64,000 nucleotides of DNA, taken from assembly GCF_036227565.1 (NCBI RefSeq), contig NZ_CP109460.1, forward strand, positions 744,001-808,000. The letters run 5' to 3'. This DNA comes from Streptomyces sp. NBC_01454. Lineage in GTDB: Bacteria > Actinomycetota > Actinomycetes > Streptomycetales > Streptomycetaceae. Under the pieces are notes generated by a model that was not told the DNA's origin, did not search any database, and saw nothing but the letters and a program-made list of their open reading frames with translations. Position 1 is the stretch's first letter, and each line of letters begins with the position of its first letter. The translations under genes were made by a program, and so were the position numbers. Below, one piece after another: positions 59,367 to 64,000 of this stretch.

Positions 59367-60011
59367 ATGAACATCGACTTCCTTCTGTTGCGGGACAACC
59401 CCCAGGGCGAGTTCTGCCTGTACTGCCACGCCGAGGCGGTCACATGGATCGTCGTGGACGGAAGGAAACGCTGTACCTGCGCTTCGTGCGGCCGCGCGGC
59501 GGAGAGAGCCATCGTCGTCGACCCCCGCATCCGCTGGTGGACCGATACAGACGGCGAATACTGGCATGAGAGTGCCGGTGTCTTCGTACGCGACCGCCGC
59601 GCGAGGTTTCTCTTCTTCCAGCGCACCGCCTTTCCCTACTCACTGACCGTCCCCGCGGGCCATGTCGAACGCGGGGAGGAACCCGAGTGCGCGGCCGCGC
59701 GGGAGCTGTGGGAGGAAGTGGGAATCCGCGCAGCGAAGGGGGGTCTCCGGCTTATTGCGGACGAGTATTTGCGAGGGGACGTGTGCAGAAGGGGCTCCGA
59801 CGCGCATCGTTGGCACGCCTATCTGCTGGAGGTCGATGAGCCCCGGGAAGCGGGAGCCCGTAGGGAGGTGACCGTGCAGGAGGAAGGTGAGGCACCCGTG
59901 TGGCTCACTCTCGACGAAGCACGTTCCTGCCGCACGACGTTCGCGGTGGAACGCATCATCGGGCAGTATTCCGAGAGACTCCTCGCCGCCGTCCCGCGTA
60001 CTCCCAAGTGA
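59367..60011 (+). CDS. Nudix hydrolase with N-terminal zinc ribbon
   Basis: A 214-residue protein. The N-terminal Cys motif (FCLYCHAEAVTWIV...CTCASCGRA, a zinc ribbon as in NADH pyrophosphatase-type Nudix proteins) is followed by a Nudix domain with the full box GHVERGEEPECAAARELWEEVGI. It hydrolyses a nucleoside diphosphate linked to another group. Next to folE a dihydroneopterin triphosphate pyrophosphatase role is possible. The start overlaps the end of the MFS sequence by nothing but lies only 30 bp after it, so it is co-transcribed. Confidence 0.88.
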   Translation: MNIDFLLLRDNPQGEFCLYCHAEAVTWIVVDGRKRCTCASCGRAAERAIVVDPRIRWWTDTDGEYWHESAGVFVRDRRARFLFFQRTAFPYSLTVPAGHVERGEEPECAAARELWEEVGIRAAKGGLRLIADEYLRGDVCRRGSDAHRWHAYLLEVDEPREAGARREVTVQEEGEAPVWLTLDEARSCRTTFAVERIIGQYSERLLAAVPRTPK

Positions 60012-60090
60012 ACGCAGTGAGCGGCCCACTCGGGCCCCGCGAGGGAAGCGCATGGCTCTCGCCCGACCACGTCGACGAGGGGCGACTGTC

Positions 60091-60600
60091 TCACCTACGT
60101 TCCGGGGCGTCACGTCTCGGGGACAACCGCACCCCCGTGACCAAGTGCGGGCGGATCCGTAGTGCGTGGGACATCCGGTGATCGGTCCATGGGTGGAGCA
60201 ACGCTTCGTAGTGCGCCAGGTCGGCGGGATCGGTCACCAGGTGGCAGTAGCCGGTCACGACCACGCTCCAGCCGCAGTGGGTGGCCGGGTCGATGGCGTC
60301 GGCTTCGTACGCGACGACCACGCCCTGGGCCTCCGCGTGTTCGGTCAGGCTGGTCAGTGCCGCGCCCTCGTGAGTGCGGATGATCACCTCGCCGTGGTGG
60401 AGGAGGTGGTTGACGGGGCGGATGGCCGGCAGGGCGTCCTGGGTGAAGACGATCCGGCCCAGTGAGACGCTGCCCAACAAGCGGAGGGACTCGGCGCGGT
60501 CCAGTTCGGTGCGGTGGCGGGACGCCTCGCGGTCGGCCCAGGCCGCCAGTACGGAGTCGGTGGCGGTCCCGGTGGTGTGCCGGGCCGGGAAGTCGTTCAC
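60091..60600 (-). CDS. FMN split-barrel protein (pyridoxamine-phosphate-oxidase-like)
   Basis: A 169-residue protein with the split-barrel flavin-binding fold of the PNPOx-like/nitroimidazole-resistance group: GSVSLGRIVFTQDALPAIRPVNHLLHHGEVIIRTHEG, VAYEADAIDPATHCGWSVVVTGYCHLV. It is likely a redox protein using FMN or F420. The GTG at 60600 is chosen for its GGGAG site. A DevR-type palindrome lies 145-160 bp upstream, and the next genes are a flavohemoprotein and DevSR, so it is probably part of a hypoxia regulon. Confidence 0.85.
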   Translation of the reverse strand: MNDFPARHTTGTATDSVLAAWADREASRHRTELDRAESLRLLGSVSLGRIVFTQDALPAIRPVNHLLHHGEVIIRTHEGAALTSLTEHAEAQGVVVAYEADAIDPATHCGWSVVVTGYCHLVTDPADLAHYEALLHPWTDHRMSHALRIRPHLVTGVRLSPRRDAPERR

Positions 60601-60621
60601 GGCGTACTGCTCCCTGTCCTT

Positions 60622-60700
60622 GTGACGCAGCTGAATCAGGTGACACAGCTGATGCAGGCGATTCAGGTGACGCAGCTGTCGCCACTCACGCAGCTGACGT
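60622..60700. repeat. 9-bp-phased repeats upstream of FMN-protein gene
   Basis: GTGACGCAGCTGA-type units start at 60622, 60640, 60667 and 60685, spaced 18, 27 and 18 bp, all multiples of 9. Each contains the palindrome CAGCTG. The array occupies the untranslated region of the gene starting at 60600. Confidence 0.65.
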
Positions 60701-60744
60701 ATTGAGATGCCGGCCAGTAAAAGGGGCCTGGTGGCGGGCCGCCA

Positions 60745-60759
60745 GGGGCCGTTCGGCCC
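60745..60759. promoter_or_regulatory. DevR/OsdR-type box 1
   Basis: GGGGCCGTTCGGCCC, a GGGnC...GnCCC palindrome analogous to the mycobacterial DevR box (GGGACTTTAGTCCC). It lies 145 bp upstream of the FMN-protein start and is identical over 15 bp to box 2. Confidence 0.6.
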
Positions 60760-60859
60760 GTCTGGAAGCACGCGGCGTTCCGGGTCCGGTGGGCGTCACT
60801 GGGCCGCGCCGGTCACCCTCCCGTTGCCGTGTGCGCCGGGCAGCGGCCCGCCGGCGGGG

Positions 60860-62206
60860 TCAGTGGTCCGGTATCGGGTCGTGGCGGATGTGGTCGGCGG
60901 GCATGCCGGCTGCGGTCAGTCGCGCGACGGTGGCTCCGACCATGGCCGCCGGGCCGCTGACGAAGGCGAGGTGCCGCGACCACTGCCCGGCCCGCGCCAC
61001 CGCTTCGGCCAGCGGGCCGTACCCGGCCGACGGGTCGTCGTGCGACGGGGTGACGTCGTCGTCCAGCACCCGGACCACCCGTAGCCGGTCGTGGCGTGCC
61101 GCCCACTCAGCCAGCGCCGCGGCGTCATACAGGTCGGCGTGACTGCGGGCGCCGACGAAGAGGTGGACCCGGCCGGCCGGGGGCGACGGAAGGCCGCCGG
61201 TGCCGCGGCGGCGGCCCGCCCAGTCCTCCAGCAGTGCCTTGACCGGCGCCCAGCCCGTGCCGCCCGCCACCATCAGCAGATCGCGGGAGCGGTCCTCGTC
61301 CCGGAGCGTCATCGTGCCGTGCGCCGGGCCCAGCCGCAGGATGTCGCCGGCCCGGGTACCGCTGACCAGGGCGTCGCTGACCCCGCCGGGGCCGGTGCGC
61401 CGGATGTGGAACGTCACCTCGCCGTCCGGCGCCGGTGCCGACGCCGGGGAGTAGTGTCGCCACGCCTGGGGCATCAGCGGGGACTCGACCGCCGCGAACT
61501 GGCCGGCCCGGTACGGGTACGGCTCGTGCGGCCTGATCCGCAGCACCGCGAGGTTCGGGCGGCGCCGCTCGTGGGCGGTCACCGTCCCCTGCCAGCACGG
61601 GGGTTCGGCCAGCGCGGCGTCGGCGCCCTCGACCATCGACGCGACGGCGAACCGCAGCATCCGCACCCAGGCCGCCTCCACCGCCCCGGTCCACCGGGGC
61701 CCGGCGGTGCGCCGCAACGCCGTACACAGTGCCGCCTCGAACGCCTCGTAGTGCGCCGGACGCACCCCGAGTTTGCGGTGGTCATGGCCGAGTTGCCGGA
61801 AGGTGGCGGCCACCTCGGAGGGGCGGTGCAGATTCTCGATCAGGTACCAGAAGGCGCGGGCGAGATGCGCGCGCTGGAAGTCCATGGACGCGGGGAACAG
61901 CGCTCGCAGGGAGGGCCACCGGGCGAACATCTCGTCGTAGAGGTGGGCGATCAGGTCGCCGAACGGGGTGACCAGGTCGAGGTATGGGGTGATCAGGCGC
62001 TGGTCCGCGGCGCCGTCGTATAAGGCGGCCGTCTCCGGCTCGGGAGCCCGGCGCCGGCCGAGGATGCGCCGCCGCAGGCGCATGGCGTCGTGCCGGGCGA
62101 GCAGGGCATGGTACTCGCCGCCGACGGTACCGGCGGCGGACCGTCCGGACGGCACGGACGGCACGGACGGCGAAGCGGAGCGTGCGGGCGGGTAGGACCG
62201 CTGCAT
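60860..62206 (-). CDS. Flavohemoprotein (globin-FAD reductase)
   Basis: A 448-residue flavohemoglobin. After a about 60-residue Ser/Pro-rich extension, the globin domain has FARWPSLRALFPASMDFQRAHLARAF and the proximal-His region HDHRKLGVRPAHYEAF. It continues into an FNR-like reductase with WRHYSPAS (FAD), GGTGWAPVKALLEDW (NAD) and FVSGPAAMVG. It oxidises NO to nitrate. It is divergent from the DevR-type regulator, with a DevR-type box in between, 70 bp upstream of the start. Confidence 0.9.
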   Translation of the reverse strand: MQRSYPPARSASPSVPSVPSGRSAAGTVGGEYHALLARHDAMRLRRRILGRRRAPEPETAALYDGAADQRLITPYLDLVTPFGDLIAHLYDEMFARWPSLRALFPASMDFQRAHLARAFWYLIENLHRPSEVAATFRQLGHDHRKLGVRPAHYEAFEAALCTALRRTAGPRWTGAVEAAWVRMLRFAVASMVEGADAALAEPPCWQGTVTAHERRRPNLAVLRIRPHEPYPYRAGQFAAVESPLMPQAWRHYSPASAPAPDGEVTFHIRRTGPGGVSDALVSGTRAGDILRLGPAHGTMTLRDEDRSRDLLMVAGGTGWAPVKALLEDWAGRRRGTGGLPSPPAGRVHLFVGARSHADLYDAAALAEWAARHDRLRVVRVLDDDVTPSHDDPSAGYGPLAEAVARAGQWSRHLAFVSGPAAMVGATVARLTAAGMPADHIRHDPIPDH

Positions 62207-62275
62207 GGAATCGACCTCCTGACGGGAGCGTCAGTGTCGCAAGGCGGTGCCGTGCCCGAAGGGCCCCGATCCCCC

Positions 62276-62290
62276 GGGGCCGTTCGGCCC
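62276..62290. promoter_or_regulatory. DevR/OsdR-type box 2
   Basis: GGGGCCGTTCGGCCC in the divergent gap between the flavohemoprotein (start 62206) and response-regulator (start 62374) genes, identical to box 1. Confidence 0.6.
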
Positions 62291-62373
62291 TTGTGCGGGC
62301 CGCCGGGACCGGCGAACCTCGTGGCCGGACCCTTGTGCCCGGCCGATCCGCGTGAACCACAGAGCGAGAGTGC

Positions 62374-63114
62374 ATGAACCAGCAGCCCGTTCCCCCTGCC
62401 CCTGGCGCGCCCGTCGCCGCCCCCGCGACGCCGCTGCGTGTCTTCATCCTCGACGACCACGAAGTGGTGCGCCGCGGGGTGCGGGACCTGGTGGAGGCGG
62501 AGGGGGACATCGAGGTCGTCGGGGAGGCGGGGGACGCCCGGCAGGCCCTCGCCCGGGTGCCGGCGGTCCGGCCGCAGGTGGCCGTGCTCGACGTGCGGCT
62601 GGGCGGCACCGACGGGCCCGACGGCGACCACGAAGGGATCGTGGTCTGCCGGGAGTTACGGGCCCGGATGCCGGAGCTGGCCTGTCTGATGCTGACGTCC
62701 TTCGACGACGACGAGGCGTTGTTCGACGCCATCATGGCCGGGGCATCCGGCTATGTGCTCAAGCAGATCGACGGCACCGCGCTGGTGCACGCGATCCGTA
62801 CGGTCGCGGCGGGGCAGTCGATGCTGGATCCGCGCACCGCGACGCGGGTGATGGAGCGGCTGCGCGACCCGGACCGGGGCGAGGCGGCCGAGGCGGAGAC
62901 GTCCGAACTCGATCGGCTCTCACCGCGCGAGCGGGAGGTGTTGGAGCTGATCGGCGAGGGCTTGACGAATCGTCAGATCGGCGATCGGCTGCATCTCTCG
63001 GAGAAGACGGTCAAGAACCGGGTGTCCGCGATCCTGTCCAAGCTGGGGGTGGGACGCCGGGTGCAGGCGGCGATGGTCGTCGAGCGACTCAAGGGGGCCG
63101 GGCCACGGGCGTGA
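62374..63114 (+). CDS. NarL-family response regulator, DevR/OsdR-like
   Basis: A 246-residue regulator. The receiver domain (about 22-145) has acidic FILDDHEVVRRG, the phospho-acceptor Asp in VAVLDVRLGG, LTSFDDDEA and the Lys in SGYVLKQ. A LuxR-type HTH follows (RLSPREREVLELIGEGLTNRQIGDRLHLSEKTVKNRVSAILSKL), close to Mycobacterium DevR/DosR. It probably responds to hypoxia or NO through the adjacent kinase. The kinase gene lies convergent, 79 bp away. Confidence 0.9.
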   Translation: MNQQPVPPAPGAPVAAPATPLRVFILDDHEVVRRGVRDLVEAEGDIEVVGEAGDARQALARVPAVRPQVAVLDVRLGGTDGPDGDHEGIVVCRELRARMPELACLMLTSFDDDEALFDAIMAGASGYVLKQIDGTALVHAIRTVAAGQSMLDPRTATRVMERLRDPDRGEAAEAETSELDRLSPREREVLELIGEGLTNRQIGDRLHLSEKTVKNRVSAILSKLGVGRRVQAAMVVERLKGAGPRA

Positions 63115-63192
63115 CGGCGGCGCCGGGAGCTCCAGGGGACTGACCTGCCCTTCCCGTGTGGTGATGCCGGGGCGGCACCGGAACGGATCGGG

Positions 63193-64000
63193 TCAGTCGG
63201 GCAACGGTACCCGCCAGACGATCCGGGTTCCGCCACCCTCCGGTGTTTCGACGGCCAGTCGGCCGTCGTGCATGTCGGCCCGGGCCCGCATGTTGGCCAG
63301 GCCTCCGGTGTGCGGTGCGTCCCCGATGCCCGTCCCGTCGTCCGTCACCGTCAGCGTCGCCGCGGCCGCGGTCACCGACAGCGTCACGTCCAGATGGCGG
63401 GCGTGGGCGTGGCGGGCGGCGTTGCTGAGGGCCTCGGCGGTCACCGCCACGAGGTGCGGTGCCAGGTCGTCGGGGACCGCGGCGTTCACCGGTCCGTCGA
63501 TCCGCAGCGAGGGGCTGAAGCCGAGGGGACCGGCCGCCCGCTGCACGGTCTCGGTCAGGTCGCGACGCAGACCGCGGCCTTCCTTGCCGTCCCCGGTGGT
63601 GCGCAGTCCGAAGATGGTGGACCGGATGATCTTGATGGTGGTGTCCAGGTCGTTGACCGCGCGGCCGACCCGTTCGGCGGCCTCCGGACGGTCGATCAGC
63701 CGGGTCGCGCTCTGCAGCGTGATGCCGGTCGCGAAGAGCCGTTGGATGGCGAGGTCGTGCAGGTCCCGGGCGATCCGGTCACGGTCGTGAAGAACCGTCA
63801 GCTCCTCCGACTCGGCGCGCCGGCGGGCGAGTTCGAGGGCGATCACGGCCTGGTCGGCGAAGCCCGATATCAGGGTGACCTCGGCGTCGTCGAAGGCCGG
63901 CCGCCCGGCCAGGCGGCTCAGCCGCAGGGCGCCGCAGCCGGTGTCCACCTGGAGCGGGACGGCGACCGTCGGCCCGTGCATCTCCGCCGGCGCTCCGTTC
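63193..64000 (-). CDS. DevS/OsdK-like sensor kinase (partial, N-terminus outside window)
   Basis: At least 269 residues of the C-terminal half of a two-component kinase. The end of a GAF domain (GALRLSRLAGRPAFDDAEVTLISGFADQAVIALELARR) is followed by a HisKA_3 dimerisation helix with the phospho-His (DRIARDLHDLAIQRLFATG). A HATPase domain follows (ALSNAARHAHARHLDVTLSV, DDGTGIGDAPHTGGLANMRARA). This matches DevS/DosT, which sense O2/NO through heme GAF domains; those domains would lie beyond 64000. Confidence 0.88.
   Translation of the reverse strand, partial: NGAPAEMHGPTVAVPLQVDTGCGALRLSRLAGRPAFDDAEVTLISGFADQAVIALELARRRAESEELTVLHDRDRIARDLHDLAIQRLFATGITLQSATRLIDRPEAAERVGRAVNDLDTTIKIIRSTIFGLRTTGDGKEGRGLRRDLTETVQRAAGPLGFSPSLRIDGPVNAAVPDDLAPHLVAVTAEALSNAARHAHARHLDVTLSVTAAAATLTVTDDGTGIGDAPHTGGLANMRARADMHDGRLAVETPEGGGTRIVWRVPLPD

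Overview
The window is high-GC actinobacterial DNA that reads as Streptomyces. It has rbpA, fxsA, a separate ppm1 and lnt pair, a WhiB-family protein, a secreted GH18 chitinase behind a DasR-type promoter, many GTG starts and GTGA/ATGA overlaps. No tRNA, rRNA or CRISPR array was seen.

Positions 1 to about 21.4 kb are the early region of an integrated temperate phage or phage-like element. Almost all genes lie on the minus strand and are translationally coupled. In the direction of transcription the order is: lysogeny control (XRE-type genes about 18.8-19.6 kb), an excisionase-like HTH gene, a dense cascade of tiny unknown genes (14.6-18.3 kb), a beta-clamp-like protein, RecT/Bet recombinase, a DnaQ-like exonuclease, a WhiB gene between two related HTH genes, an O-like initiator with iteron-like repeats inside its gene, a DnaC-like loader, a DnaB-like helicase, a C5 cytosine methyltransferase and more small genes. 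A plus-strand tyrosine integrase at 20.1-21.4 kb marks the right end. The left end lies outside the window.

From 21.5 to 41.2 kb the sequence is conserved chromosome: UMF1-type MFS transporter, rbpA (with a sigma-R-type promoter), fxsA, ppm1-lnt, an amidohydrolase and an Lrp regulator. Then come an APH-like kinase, a beta-rich protein and an acyl-CoA dehydrogenase (a split version of the ACAD10/11 arrangement), a chitinase, a GAF regulator with an aldehyde dehydrogenase, and two secreted cell-wall hydrolases with peptidoglycan-binding repeats.

From 41.2 to 46 kb a 1241-residue HTH-STAND-WD40 protein is bracketed by two 46-bp motif blocks that are mirror images of each other. Each block also lies upstream of a secreted peptidoglycan-binding protein gene. 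I read this as a possible regulatory module.

From 46 to 60 kb is accessory DNA with signs of decay: an orphan deaminase-like gene, a ricin-lectin gene with an in-frame TAG, an extra NAD kinase, and remnants of an MFS pump, an IS630-type transposase and a VOC protein. Inside it sits an intact two-gene RiPP locus. It has a 25-residue precursor ending in AWYGWI and a P450, resembling the atropopeptide (tryptorubin) family with a different core. Next come a rifamycin phosphotransferase with its rifamycin-associated element and a GTP cyclohydrolase I / MFS / Nudix group.

From 60 kb to the end is a DevSR (OsdKR)-like hypoxia/NO locus: an FMN split-barrel protein, a flavohemoprotein, a DevR-type regulator and a truncated DevS-type kinase, with two copies of a palindrome that looks like a DevR box.
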